Below, one piece after another: positions 1 to 13,556 of a stretch of 64,000 bases of DNA. The translations under genes and the position numbers were made by a program. The DNA comes from Panagrolaimus kolymaensis (lineage: Eukaryota > Nematoda > Chromadorea > Rhabditida > Panagrolaimidae): the NCBI GenBank assembly GCA_028622995.1, contig JAJQJQ010000037.1, positions 1,674,001 through 1,738,000 on the forward strand, given 5' to 3'. The notes beneath the pieces are model-generated. The model was not told where the DNA came from and did no database searches. It saw only the letters and a program-made list of their open reading frames with translations. Every line of letters begins with the position of its first letter. The first letter of the stretch is position 1.

Positions 1-3000
1 ACTACATCGAAACTATCAAAAATAAAAGAATGAATTATCTCGTCATTTTTGAAACTTTAATGTATCAAACGAACTTTGGATATCCAATACATGACTACTT
101 TGCATTCATACATTAATTAATGGCTACATATTGAGCAGAATACAACTTTTTTTTCTTTTAGTAGCCTATGGCAGAAAAAATTAACGAAGCTTCAAAGTAT
201 GAATGAACAAAGTACGCAAGAAATAATAAAATGTTTTTAATGTTTGTGTAGCCATATATTTACTTTTTTGTGTCCAAAAATAAATAAATATTTTCATACT
301 TAATAAAGTTATATATTTGCATTTCATCATTTTTAAACCCTTTTACAAAAAGACAGTTGACTTCAAAGTTTGAGCAAAAATACCAAAAAAAGAAATAAAA
401 TTAATAATGTTTTTTGTAGACATTCTTTTTTTTTGCTCTAAAAAATGTTTAATGTTTAATTTAATTTACTGCGTAATAACTTTTATTTTTTGAGGTTTGT
501 AGTAGCAATTTTTGAGAAACTGCAAAGTTTTTAGTATAAAAAAACTGAAGTTTTAAAATTTAAATACCAAAGTCCTTTTTTAAAGTTTAATTAATTCAAG
601 TAAAAAATCATAAAAATAAATTTCAAAAATAATTTTAGCGGAGGTCAAAGATACTAAACGACATTTCCTTAGGGTCCCAAACATCGAAACTAAACTTTAA
701 TTCCCTCAAGGATTAAGCTAAAAAAGGCTCTCACCAAAGTTTCGGGTTACAAACGTTTCCAATCCTAAAGCATTAAATTACTGATCATTGTTTCTTACAA
801 ATAAAACTTTAAAAAATGTATATTTGGGAAAATTAAAATTTGAATTAAAAAATATGTTTAAGGAAAAAACTATATTAAACAAATATTTTTTTTTTTGCTT
901 TCAAAATAATGGAATTGTTCTTGACTCATAATAAAATCAAGACCTTTATATTTTACTTCCACATTAACGATTGCTCTCAAAAAATGAATCATTTTTTAGT
1001 TCCAAACTTAATATTTGTGAAATTTTACAGTTTTTTTAAAATGTTCTTTGAGTTTCCTAATTGGTTAACTTTTATTTTTCTCATTTGATTGCTTAATTTT
1101 CTATAATAAAATAAACCATTACTTTTTTTTATTTGTTACTAAAAAAAGCTTTTCATGCAAAAAGGAAATCACTTTTTGGTGTCGCTGCAAAAAAAAGCAA
1201 GGCTCAAAATTTTTTATATCATCATCATTTGAGACTGGCTGACTTTTATTTTACATGAAAAAAAGAAAGAAAAAAATACCAAGAAATAATGTAATTTATT
1301 CTGGTTTCTTACCCTCTCATATTTATTTTTATTTTTGGAGCTTTTTGATGGCAAAAAATGATAACATCAACATCAAAAGCAAAAAAAAAGGAAGAAGACA
1401 ATTTTTTTTATATTAGTGTTATTTTTTGGTTTAAAAAAAGGAAAGAAAAAATGACGCAAATTAAATATAAAATAAAAAAATGCATATCTAAATTTAATTT
1501 TATCCAGACTCTCAGAAGTCTAAAACCAAAAGTCTAAAAATTCAAGAAACCAAATAAATTATATTTATTCTTTGTTTATTTTTGGAAGTTTTTTTTGCAA
1601 AAAAAAATATCTGTAATTTTTTTTCTTTTTTTCTTCCTTCTTTTTCGACGTTTTTGCACTTTAAAAAATATGTTTGCCTTTTTTGTCGAAACAAACTATG
1701 AGTAACTAAAAAAAGATTTTTTTTAACGTTTATTGCTTGGTTTTCTTCCTTTTTTTATTGGATGAAAGAATGAAATAAAAAAACTTAAAAGTCTTTAAAA
1801 AAAGAATGTCTTTGCAAAAAAAATTTTATTTGGCCTTCAATGAAACACTTTTGTTTTGTTTCGATATTTTAGGAAACATTTTCATTTTTTGCAGCAGAAA
1901 AAAAAATTAACTTCCGTGTTTCCTCTCTTTTTTTATTCCTGAAAAAAAGGAAAACTTTTTTTAGAAACGGTTGTCGTTGCCGCTGCCGGCGTTGTCAATT
2001 GTTGTTGTTGCTCTGGAACAACAATTGCGTCTATGCGTTTGTGCAGCATAAAAAAAAGTATTGGGTCTATTTTAGTGTGGCACTATTTTTTGCAGAAAAA
2101 ATATTAAAAAAACTTCCTTCCTTTTAACTCTTTTTTTTTTATTCTGCAAAAAATAAAATATGGGAGGTCGGCAACGGCAACTGTAAGAAATTCCATTCTT
2201 AGCAACAACAAGAAAAAAAAACATTAAACAGCCCACCTCCAATGACTAAACATAGCTTGAAGGCTAAAATAAAAAGTAAGAAGAAGCCGGAAGTGTCAAA
2301 AACATCACCGCCGCCGCCAAAGTTGCAAAAATTTTGCTTTTGCTTGCTTTAGCTAGAAACAGCAAAAATAAAACCATCATCAAAGTTAAAGTTAGCAATT
2401 TTTTATTCCTTTTCCGTGTCCGCATCATCTTTGTTTTTGATGCAACGACAACAAACTTTTTTTATAGCCGACTCTAAAAATAAAAATGAGGAAGAAAGAC
2501 AAAAAACGTGCAATTTTAAAAGACAATTTTTTGCAGAAAAAAAAAAGAATTAGTTTTTCATGTCGCCTGCTTTTTTTTTGCTTGTCTGACATACTAATAA
2601 AATGTCTATGTTACTACCACTGTCGTCGCCGGAGTCTACTGGAAGAAAAAAAATATGCCCGTTAGCAAAGAAACGGGATAGTTAGTGACTGGCTCCTAAT
2701 TTTTGATAGTTCTTTGAATTCTCTTTATTTTTTTAATGCATCGTTTTTTTTTTGCTGCTGCAAAAACGAAAAAGACGGAAGACATTTTATTTTCTTCATC
2801 AGCAGAAAGAAGAAAGACTACATCCAATAAAAATAAGACGAAGCTGTTGGTGTTTAATCATTTGGGAAAATGAAAAATGCAAAAAAGCCAAAAGTTAGGG
2901 AAGTGCAAAAAATAAAATATAAAATAACGCATTCTTTGAGATTTAAAGTTAGATACAAATAAAAATATCAAATTTGTTTTACAAAAAAATGTAAAAACAA

Positions 3001-3153
3001 CATTTGTTTTGCATGTGAATGAAATGTGAAAAGCATAAAAAAGTTGAAGAATTTAAAAAATGAGAGGGAACGGTTTTAAAAATAAATCATAATTAATGAT
3101 TTTCTATTATACATTTTTTTGTTGCTAAAAGTTATTTATTAATCAAAAATAAA
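1..3153. other. AT-rich region without a recognisable gene
   Basis: I see no coding exon here on either strand. The stretch is dominated by poly-A and poly-T runs broken by short GC-richer islands. One perfect 11-bp stem lies at 1996-2006 and 2017-2027 with a 10-nt loop. It could be intergenic or part of a long intron of a gene beyond the window. Confidence 0.5.
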
Positions 3154-6100
3154 TTAAAAGCCATTATATTTTATATCGGCTGTTATAAGCGGCAAATAAC
3201 CATATTCAAGAACTTGTTCGATCATGTTGTGAATTTCTTTAAAAGTGGCCCGAGCACTTGGATCTTTTTCCCAACAATTTAACATTATCTCATAAATACA
3301 ATCAAGGGCATTCTCTGGTTTCTCCAATCGTTTTCCATTGTGTAAAAATTCAATAAGTTCTGTATTTGACATTGATGAATATGGAATAGCACCAAATGAA
3401 AATGCTTCGTAGCATAGCACTCCAAATGCCCAAACATCTGATTTTTCTGAGAATATTCCCTGAGTCAAAACTTCAATTGAAAGCCATTTTATTGGGAATT
3501 TTTTTTTATTCTCTGGATCTTGATATATACCGGTTTCTTTCATTTCACAGCAAAGTCCAAAATCAGCTAATTTTGCAATATTTTTCTCCGTTAGTAAAAC
3601 ATTTCGACAGGCAACATCCCGATGAACACTTTTATTATTTGCAACATAATTTAAAGCACTGCTAATTTGCCATAAAATTTGAATAATATTTTTATCAACT
3701 TCACTCGAGTTGATCGAAGATTTGACAAAATCCAACAAATTGCTTTCGGCTAATTCCATCACAATTACTGGACTATCGCTAGTAAAAGTCCAACCTTTTA
3801 ATTCAATGATATTTGGATGACCCATTAATAACGTTAGCGACTTTAATTCAATCATAAATTCATTCACGTCGTTCGGATTTGTAGATATTTTTGCAGCAAC
3901 TTTCGTCATACTGTGAAGACGAAAAATTTCCTTGGTTTTCATAATTGCTGAAAAGTAAGCTTATAAATGAGATAACAGAACACATGAATAACCCCTTCTG
4001 AAGGTTATTTATTTCCTATAGTTGATTTTGGGACACTAATATCTTACCTTCAAAAACTGTGGCGTTTGAACCTTTTCCTAATACAGTATCCATATTAATG
4101 ATGAGATCTTTATCATTTATAAGCATTTTCCAGTATCTTTCATTACGCTCAGTTTTTGTTAAAGAAGTTATAGAATCAGCATTTTGCCTAATAGAAGATA
4201 GTCGTTTCTTGCTTGTTAATTTGATATAAAAATAACGAGAGCCAATGATAAAGCAAATTATAAACATAACTAATAAAATACCACCAATGATCAACAAACT
4301 TGGATTGAATGTTACATTATTTGTTTCTACTGTTGACAATACAATTCCCGGATCTTCCGTTTTAAATTGTTGAGAACTTGTTCCTACCCTTGAAATAGCT
4401 GATGAGCCTTCAGTTTGAACAGTTACAATTAAATGTGGTTTATCTGTAATTTTTCGTGAAGACACATTTGATCGACAAATTGTAGTGTCTTTCCCAAATA
4501 GGTCATAAGGTTCATTTAAAAATGTTATATGATTTAAACTGTTTTCTGGAAACAAAATAAATTTTGAATAATCACTTTCTTTAGTTCCAGAATTTATTAC
4601 AATAATTTCTAAATGTCTCTAAAACAAATAAAATTGATAATGATTTTCTTTTTATTAATAAACTTTTGGTTTTTTAATTTTAATCCATTTAATTATTAAT
4701 TTCTAAAAAGCCATTTTAAATACTGAAATAAACTTTTTATATAAATTCGTAAAAGAGTTCTGGCTTTTTGTCATGTTTTTGCGAAAAAATAATAGTCATT
4801 TTGGTATTGTCAAGTTTTATTTGTGAGTTAATAACAGTCATATTTTTTTACTAAGCTTACGTTTTCATTCGTCCAAAATAATTTAATATCCAAACACCGT
4901 GGATAAGGATCATCGATTAACAAAACATTCCATTGTTCTTGATCAGTTGGCATTGAATTTGCTGTTACAAGAAATTCTTGGATAAATGAGCAGTAATATG
5001 GTTGCTCGCTTGAATTTCTAACTAATCTTTTATAATTATCTGAGACAAAAGAAGGATTATTATAATTTAATGGCAATGCCATTTTCGTAACCCTTTGATC
5101 TGGTTTATTTGAGAAAAGATATTGAAAGAATCCAACCATTGACCCCTTGGTGCATAAGGGAATATTATCAAACTTTAGCTCAAAATAATTATACATAGGA
5201 TAAAATGCTTCTTTTAACATAAATAAAAAATTAAATTTGGATGATGCCATAGTGGAGTAGAACATTACGTCCATATCAAAATATTTTTCTATTTCAACAC
5301 TTATTGTTTCGTTGCTTAAAATTGATTCAAAAGCTCCATACTGTGATAATTCTTTTTTGCATTCATTAACGTCATCTTCTGTTGGAAGCAATAACCAAAC
5401 ATTTCGGTAATTCATTGAACAACGAGTTACATCATTAAATTGTTTGGTAAGGGAAGTTACACAAATATCGGAAACTATTAAAATAAATTCTTTGGCTATT
5501 TTTTCAGGACAAAGTTTCTAAAAAAAGTAAAAAAATTTTAACACGCCTAAAACATATTAATGATTTTCATGTTTAGATAAACCAAATTATAATTATTATA
5601 GGATAAGCTTTCTTTTTATAGCCCCATCATAAATTCTAATGTTATCATGCAATTAGTTTAAGAAAATTTCTGCTAATATCATAAATCAAAACAAACAATA
5701 CTTACATCATATTGTATAAAATTGCTAACAAGAATATTAATTTCATCAATTTGAGAAGCTGCAAAGCACTATAAAAAAAAGATTAATAAACTAAAAAGGT
5801 TCCCATACTTTATCATCTTTGGAACACCACGAACTCCCATATGTTTCATAAAAATTGTCTTCTTTTGTAAAATTAATATTATAAGTATCACCAAAATTTA
5901 TATGTATGTTATAATCTGCACCAGTATAATTGCTTTGGGATTCTTTCTCCAAATATAGGAAAGTGTTCAATAATTTTTGATATGTTGATTCTGAGCAATT
6001 TTCACTTATTACAAATAAAATACGATTGTTTCTATCTTGCATAATTATAGGATTAGAAATTACATCTTTTAAAACATTTCTATCTTGACAACAGATAAAA

Positions 6101-6162
6101 TTTAAAATATTTATGAAAATTAAACATAAAAATAAATTATTTGTAATAGAAAAAACTATCAT
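3154..6162 (-). CDS. Receptor tyrosine kinase, nematode type
   Basis: Five exons join cleanly: 5809-6162, 5706-5768, 4861-5517, 4048-4618 and 3154-3947, giving 812 residues. Residues 1-25 are a signal peptide (FLCLIFINILNFICC). An ectodomain of about 450 residues with several NxS/T sites follows; I do not recognise it, though its beta-alpha alternation could be a von Willebrand A or periplasmic-binding-like fold. One transmembrane helix is coded near 4230-4300. The kinase domain has the glycine loop GKGSNATVF, the ATP lysine in VAAK, the catalytic loop HRDVACRN and DFG. HRDVACRN is the tyrosine-kinase form, so the enzyme should be active and would phosphorylate tyrosines in a membrane-linked pathway. 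The glycine loop is split by the 3948-4047 intron. No frameshift or stop is seen. The ligand is unknown. Confidence 0.85.
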
Positions 6163-6507
6163 CGTAAATAATTAAAATAATCAATAACTCAAAGAAAATA
6201 ACATTCACATTTATAGATAGCGACAAAAAAATGATGTATATAAATAATTACTTGTTTACATAACAAAATAAATTCAAAATAAATATGAGATTAGTGATAA
6301 GAAAGGCGCATGATTCGTTTCAAAAAAATGAATGAAGCAGAGTTATTTTCCATGATAATGTTTTTAGACTTTATTTTTTCAATGGCTTCTATTAATTTTA
6401 TTTCTGGTCGAGATTATACCTTTTTTTAACTTATTACAAAAATTTATAATTAAAAGCAATTTTTTTGTTCCATAAAAAGAGTTAGAAAAAAAAATAAAAG
6501 CATAAAA

Positions 6508-9500
6508 TTAAATAAAGAAAGGGATATTTCTGAATTCAGGATTAATAAAAAATGGTTGATTTCTTCCATAATTATCAAAAATATTTGGTTCAATTTCGAC
6601 ACATCGATCTAGAAGTTTTGCGGCTAATCCAATGGGAGCTGGTCGTCGATATGAATTTTTTGTTTGAGGCATTAAACGACAAAGTTGATAAACGATGGCT
6701 AATAAATTATCAACTTTAATTAGTTTTTCATTTTGAACAATTGTGTATTTAGATGGTTTTATAGTTCCCTAAAAATCCAAAAAAGAATATATCAAAAAAT
6801 ACTGAAATTTAAATTTTACCTGTAAAGTTTCATGCGAAATAAAATAAAAGCTATTTTCATCGACAACTTTTTCATCGATAACCGTTCCAACTTCGCAATT
6901 TGTTTGATCGTTTTTATTACAAAAGCGAACATTATGTTTTCGATGATAACCAATGTAAGTAAAATTTGGAAACTCATTAGGATTATTATATCCTCTTTGA
7001 TCCATGTAGTTAAAAATAATGGATTTAATTTGCATTTTTTCAATCAATGCTTCACCATTTTGAATATCATTTTCACTATTCCAGCTCGAAATAGAATAAT
7101 ATTATTTGGAAATGATGGATTTCCATCTTCGTCCACCATATAAGAATCAAATGCTTCGAATAAAATTTTTGTGAAATTCGTGCTATAGTTTTTGTTATAA
7201 TCAGTCATTTGAGCAAAATAGTTATATCTAAAAGTGGACATTCAAAACTTAATCTTTGATGTAAAATTTCTTGTTTATGCAACTCACTTAGCGCCTGTGT
7301 TATCGCTACTCGTTACAATTGCAACTAGACCAAGTTTATTTTTTCCATGCGACTTTCGAGTGTCTATTCCAATAAACATCATATTACTTTGGTCATTATT
7401 ACTTCAGTCCATCTAAAATAAGTTTTCTATAATTTAAAAAAAAATATTATCAGAAATATTTGCGTACAATTCATTTAAATTTTCGATAGGAACACAATTA
7501 ATTCCACCTAATTTTGCATTAATTTTTAATGCAATATTATATTTTAAACAATTAGCTGTTTCGGCAATATCTCCTCGATATGTTGAACGGGTATTTAATA
7601 AAACATCAACGGTAATAACTTGATTTACAACATATGTATCGAATCGCTGTTTAATAATACCTGAAAAATAAGAAATTTATAAATATTTCTTAACCAAATT
7701 TTTACCATGCAAATCTGTCTTTTTTGCTTCATTATCAATAATAATTAGATAAAGCAACGTGGCTTTGGGTTTTTCATTTCGAAAACCACTGTGGTGATTT
7801 AGAATATCTTTTAATTCATCTGAAGCAATTTTTGGGTCGCATTTGAAATATTTAAAATATGATTGATCTGCCATATAAATTCTGAAAAAAACCATAGATC
7901 AAAAGCTTCTAAAAAATAGGTAAAACAAACCCGAAATTATCATAAAATTGTTCCATAAGATTATCAACACGTTGAATAATAACATTAGGATCAGCTTCTT
8001 AAGAAAAATTAATAATTATATATTCCACTGGGTTTTGATATGGCTTTGCTAAAGTTCCAGGCGATTCTGAATAAGTATCTTTTGGAACATCCAATACTCT
8101 TGCATCATTAATATCTATTGGAACATTATTTATTTTAATTCCGGCTTTTTTCAAAATATTTGGTTGTTCGTTATTTAAATCTGCACTCATATCTCCTACT
8201 ATGCTTGTAATATATGCCCAGAGGTCCCGGGGCGAAATCGCAGCATACTATAAAATATTTTAGTTAAATGCCTAAAAAATAATTTAATTTTTACTTACTT
8301 CTTTAATTTGCTCTTTCAAATATAAAATGGCATTCGTTGCAGATGTTGCAATTCTTTGTGGCTTATCAGAAAGTATAACCAATTCCATTGGAACATAAAT
8401 AAATTCATTCTTTTTAACTTTTAATTCCACACAGTTTATATGCGGATATTCAATTACGCAATTTAGTTTTCTTTGATAAATATTAATTGGGTCATTTTTA
8501 AATACCATGGAATTTGGACATATTCTAACAAATTTATAATATCTTCCATTTTCTTGATATTTGATATAAACTTGAATATCTAAAAAATTAATGTAATTTG
8601 AGATTTACATTTATGAATTAAACATAAAACAAACTTGAAAAAAATTGATTTAACAATTTGATACTGAATGGACTCAATCGCTCTTTAAGCATATCTTCAG
8701 GCCCTAAGGGGTGTCGATCAGGAAGTCCGATAATGCTCACGTAGCACTCGTACATCGAAACATCAACTCGAGTAACAACCGCATGAGTTTCTGAAAACTT
8801 CTTTTTTCTGTTCAAAACTTTTTAAAAGTTGAGAAACATACTGTTAACAGAAATAAGCTTTTTTGAAAAATTTGACCCTTGTTCGCTAGGAATATTTAAA
8901 TGTAAATTAATATTAAATCCTGTACGAAGTTCTAAAACATCATTTAATGGCTGAACAGGAAATTGAGTGCCATAATTATAATTATCGTATGGAAATATGC
9001 CTTTTTTGAGGGACACAGGGCCTTCTTGTAAATGGAAATTGCTAAAATTTAAATTTTAATGACAAAATTTCAAAATAAGTTTGCATACTTTGCAATATTT
9101 TGTGCAAAAGCTTTAGTATAAACTTGTTGCAAATCGTTATCGGATGTTTCATTGCCACTCAAATAAACTTCATTCATATATCGAGCATTAATGGCACATC
9201 CATTTTCGTCTCTCTGAAAGTTAGCTTTATTTTAATTGAAAATAATTAAAAATTTATTTAAATTCTATACTTTTTTGCGAAGATCATAGCGATATGGTGG
9301 AACAGTAAAAATAAAGATTCCACCTTGTGGCGATGGAGTTGGTAAACCTTCAATAATTTCATAATCTCGCAATTCTTCAGAATATATTCTTTTAAAAAGT
9401 GGAAAGATATTTTTTGGAAACATTGGGACCCTAAAGAAAAAAAGTTTTATTAAACTATGATAAAAAAGAAATGAATAATCTTACATTTTCTCATATTTAT

Positions 9501-9672
9501 TTTTAATTGTCGCATAAACAACCATTTTTCCAAAATAACCATTTCGAGGAACTTGAATTTCAAAGCAATTCGAAGTTACTTGAACAAGTCTTCCAACTCC
9601 TCCAGGAAAATTATAAGGACTTCGAGGGTGAGAATGACTTCGAAATTGGGGTTGATGTCGAGATAGGGCCAT
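6508..9672 (-). pseudogene. Argonaute (WAGO-like), disrupted and catalytically degenerate
   Basis: Exons at 9485-9672, 9271-9430, 9089-9213, 8842-9041, 8635-8790, 8299-8579, 7931-8247, 7706-7881, about 7288-7660, 6820-7227 and 6508-6768 encode the N domain, linker, PAZ (around 8300-8580), MID and PIWI of an Argonaute. Argonautes bind small RNAs and silence matching transcripts. The MID/PIWI match is clear (INAKLGGIN, then MMFIGIDTR, FRAG and YQLCRLMP). The first catalytic Asp is kept (GID). The second is Ala (FRAG where FRDG is usual) and the His position is Lys (SKY for SHY), so slicing is not expected, as in many nematode WAGOs. An in-frame TAA lies at 7997-7999 in MID. Apparent frameshifts occur near 7440 (a run of nine T), near 7400, and between FRAG and SEND near 7077. 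The stop suggests a pseudogene; some of the shifts could be assembly errors. Confidence 0.75.
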
Positions 9673-10217
9673 ATTTAACTAAAAATATGGACTCAAGTGT
9701 AAAAAACAATTATTAGCAAACCAAAAACATTTTTCTTTAAAAAAAGGATCGATTTTTTAGTTACACTTTCTTTAACCAATCGACTGGCTTTGATTTTTCT
9801 CAAAAGCAAATGATTGTTGCGTTGATTTTTAGCGAACTTACTTTTTAATAATTAATAAAACCAACAAAAAATATTGATCACTTTTTCAAAAAAAAATTTT
9901 TTTTAATTTACTGTGATAAAAGTTAAATAAGCTATGTTTGTTAAAATAAACACAAACAAACGTGTATTTATTTTTTCACAGCTGTTATGAAATCGCAAAA
10001 AAACAACATTTGTTTTATTTACGCTTTGCCAAATAATGACCTACTTTGAAAGTTTGAATAACCTCTTTGTCTGACAATTAAAGGTTAGTTGTTAATAGTG
10101 ATAATAAAAGCTCCTATTATTTAATTTTTCGTTCTTTGTTTCAATAAAAATTTATTTTAAAGTACAAATTTGATCACTTTGAATACGAAATATATCAATT
10201 AAAAATAAAAAGTAAAA
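9673..10217. other. Intergenic, no gene seen
   Basis: This is AT-rich sequence between two minus-strand genes. It holds the promoter side of the Argonaute gene and the 3' flank of the Hsp70-like gene. I see no conserved element or exon. Confidence 0.5.
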
Positions 10218-11991
10218 TCAAACAAATAAAAGTTTAATTTGGATTCTTTCTGCAGCTTTCAAAAATGTAAAAATTAAATTATTTGGGTTCTTCAAACCTT
10301 TGGATTCAATTTCAAGTTCATTTGGATTTTCACCGATTTCATCTCTGACAAGTTTCAAGCAATTTTGAAATAAAATTGCTACAAGAAAATCCATTTCGCT
10401 TTTTCTACGTCCACGAAAAGTATCTAATTCAATCAAAATCCCAATTTTTGTATCTTTAGTTAATTTAAATTTCCATTTTGGATCTTTGTCTTTAACGTTT
10501 TCGAGTTGACATAATTTTACGAGATCTAAAAATATTTTGTAAATATTTTTTCATGAAAGAAAAAAAAATTACCATAAACAACGAAAGATGGCTTTTCTTT
10601 TAAAACTTTTTTAGCTGCTTCACCGACAACTGGTTTATCTTCTGCGAAACTGATATAAAGTGGAATTTTTGTGGAGCCTAAAAAATAAATTTTAATTAAA
10701 ATGTTTTTAACTAAAAAATCGTTATGTCTCTGGATCAAAAAATAACAAAAGTGTTTTTACATCAGATGTAAAGTGGGTTATTTTGGGTGGGAATTGCCTT
10801 TAAAAAAACTAACCGTTTGAATATTTTAAAAGTTTTTTCTTGCCATTCTCAAAAATTAAAACACTAAAATCATTTTCACTCACAACCATCCGGGCTTTAA
10901 ACTTCGATGTTTTTTCTCCTTTTTCTTGTTCGCAAACTTGAGGGCTTGGAACTTCGACGGCAGCAGCTCTAATGGGTTCAATTTTAAATTCATAGAAAAA
11001 ATTTGTGTCTATTTTAAAAGTAATTTTAACTTCATCAGATTTAAATATTGCTAATCTTTGTCGCTTTAAGAGTTTTAAATCATTTGGTTCGCCTCCTTCA
11101 AGCTAAAAATATATTTAGAAATTTTAAAAATTCCATCAAAAAATTAAAAGCTTACAATAACAATATTTTTTGGAGTGACTTTAACTTTGACTGATTCTTC
11201 AAAAGGATTTTGATATATTCCATCCCATTCAATTACAGAACTTCCACCAACTTTTACAACAAATTTTTCTTTGCAATATGGAACAACAAAAAATTCTGTA
11301 GATTTTTCTCGATTTAAATGTCGGACATAATCAACCGAAATTTCAGGTAATAAATCAAAAATTGCTTTATTAATTATCGTAACATTTTGTCCGGTTAAAG
11401 CATTTGCAATTTCACGAATATGACTTAATGATTTCATTGGGGGACTAACAGCTAATAAAATAATTTGATTAAATTTGCAATTTTCTTCCAAAATTTTTTC
11501 TCGAAGTATCGAAGGATTTTCAGAATAATCAAACCGGTTAATGGCCATAACATTAAATTTGGGTCCAATTCGGGTTAAGATATGTCGGGTATTTCCATTT
11601 GGATCACATAAAATAACTGCAACATTTTCAGCTTGAGAAACTTTAGGTTTTACGAATGAAATTGCTGCGAATGGAAATAAGGATTCAAAAGTTGGAAAAT
11701 ATGCTAATATTCCATTTTTGTCACAAAATTCTTTACATTTTTCTTTAAAACTTTGTTGTTCAAAAATTGTTAAAACCGAAGATGTTTGAGCTCCAACAAC
11801 CATGGCTTTAATTTCAGAAGGTGGATAACCCAAAGAAATGGAATCAAAAAACTTTGAAGAGTTTTCAGGATTTTTAAAACAATCAGGAAAAGGAGCGTTA
11901 ATGGAACGGAATAACCACTGATGAAAACTAGAGTTTGTTTTGCTTCATTAATTATCATTAAAGTAATAACATAATTACGATTGGAAGCCAT
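10218..11991 (-). CDS. Divergent Hsp70-like protein with unusual domain order
   Basis: Exons are 11156-11991, 10814-11102, 10573-10677 and 10218-10525. The last 200 residues resemble the N-terminal lobe of an Hsp70 ATPase domain: FENGKKKLLKYSNGSTKIP, then ISFAEDKPVVGEAAKKVL, which aligns with the usual FxNGxxxII...VAFTDxERLIGDAAK. The first exon resembles the later part of the same fold (KEFCDKNGILAYFPTFESL, like the usual KDAGxIAGLxVLRIINEP) followed by a beta-rich stretch. The protein thus reads as the C-lobe and substrate-domain end of one Hsp70-like unit followed by the N-lobe of another. Phosphate-loop residues are poorly conserved, so ATPase activity is doubtful. ATG 11991 follows a TTTTTTTTAG acceptor, which fits a trans-splice site. 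The frame shifts by one base near 11910, between the start and the main frame. The family assignment rests on motif reading only. Confidence 0.5.
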
Positions 11992-12780
11992 TTTTCTAAA
12001 AAAAAGGAAGAGAGATTAATAAAAGTTGGATTTAGCAATAAAAAATATATAAAAAATTCAGAGCGATGAAAATGCGAAAAAAACTCGGTCGTTAATCAAC
12101 AAAAAAGAAAATGTTAAACTTTTTCAAACTCTGAAACAAAAGAGCTTTGCATTTGACTTTTGGTTAAAAAAAAGTGGACGCTTGCTAAAGAAAAAAAAGC
12201 AATTGTTGGGATAACTTGCAAAACCAGGAAAAATGTCTGAACAATTAATTTAATTTTAAGCGAAAATGGTTCTTTGATATTTAGCAAAAAAAAATATCAC
12301 AAAAATTATAAAACAAAATCGTTTGAAAGTATCCAATAATGAGAGGGAAGGGGTAAATGAAAATTTAAGGAGATTCCATGATTTAATATTTAAAAAGTAT
12401 TTTAATAATTGAGTGGTAAAAAAAATGGCGTGCGCAGTATTTTATTTTTTGTTGTTGCTTTTTTAGAAAGGCCAAATATGTTGATAGAAGTGCGCCCTCG
12501 AAATTGCTTCCGAGAATATTGCTCTGTCAGTCACAGTGAGTGAGGTACACACAAATAAGATAAAAAAATGTTTATCATAAAATATCTTAACCTTTTGGGA
12601 ATATGTTGTTTATCAATAACAAGAGTAGCTCATATAAAAAGAAAATGATGCAAAGGTTTGTATTCATTATTTTAAATTTTTTTCTTTGAATATTTTATCT
12701 TTTCTTTTTTTTATTTTCGTTTCTCAAGTTTTTTAACACCAAATTAAAAACTGAATGCTTTATAAAAAGGCTTCATCTAA
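11992..12780. other. Intergenic boundary region
   Basis: No exon is recognised. A GC-richer patch at about 12480-12550 stands out from the AT background. It lies between host-type genes and the virus-like block and may include the left boundary of that block, but I found no matching inverted repeat at the right side. Confidence 0.35.
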
Positions 12781-13274
12781 ATATTAAACTACTTAAGTAT
12801 TTTTGGCGATAATCAAAAAGGCCAACGAAGCGCCCGCGTTGAGCATTTTCTAAATGAAGAAGAAGATCAAACTGTTGATCTTTTACTAAATAATCTTAAA
12901 ACCTCAGCAGCTGCTGTATTGGAAATATATGATTTCCCCAGAAGTACAATAAAGAAGTTCCAAGATGTAAGATTTTTTATATAATACATATATACAAATA
13001 TAAGAAATGTTTATTTTAGAGAGAGTTCCAATCCAATAAACAAAAGTGGAATGGCGAAGCAACTGATAGAGAAGAAGTTAAAAAGATTTTGTTGGATTAT
13101 AAGCATTTACGAGAAACAGAACCAAATTTTAAATATGGCCCCACCAGTCGAAACTTTTTTAACAAAATGCAATATGGCACAAAGAAGTACAACCATTTTT
13201 TGTCTAATTCTACTAATGCTTCGCAACTATACAAATTTGAGTGTAAAAAATTTATGGATAAATATTATCCATAA
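12781..13274 (+). CDS. Unknown protein at the left edge of the virus-like block (partial)
   Basis: Two exons, 12781-12966 (open frame, 5' end not defined) and 13020-13274, join in frame across a 53-bp intron (GTAAGA...TTTTAG) and end at TAA 13272-13274. The product is charged and about 145 residues long in the visible part, with no signal peptide or membrane helix. No ATG precedes the first exon in frame before a stop at 12778-12780, so an upstream exon or a lost start is likely. I do not recognise the family. Strand and position suit membership of the Maverick-like gene block downstream. Confidence 0.45.
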
Positions 13275-13556
13275 TACCACTTATCTTTCACTTTTCTTCT
13301 TTATAACCTGTTCTTTTATAGTATAACACTTTTTCTATTGAAGTTATTTTTAAAAACTATACCTTTCATTCTTTTATTTTTTATTTTATTTTTGTTAAAT
13401 ATTTTCCTTCATTATTTTACCTTTTGTGATTCATCAAAGGTTTTCCTTTGTTTTTAAATAAAACTTTATTATATTGACTATTAATTTATTCTAGATGTTT
13501 CTTTCATGAAAAATACCTTTTACTCAAAATTTTCCTTGTCTAATCTTAATTTCAGC

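Noticed and set aside
1996..2027. Perfect 11-bp hairpin
   Set aside because: Too short and too simple (GTT repeats) to call a microRNA or terminator.
3396..3665. Open frame of 89 codons on the plus strand
   Set aside because: It is the complement of the tyrosine kinase catalytic exon and has no independent support.
13051..13326. 91-codon plus-strand frame
   Set aside because: It overlaps in another frame the exon 13020-13274, whose reading continues across a good intron.
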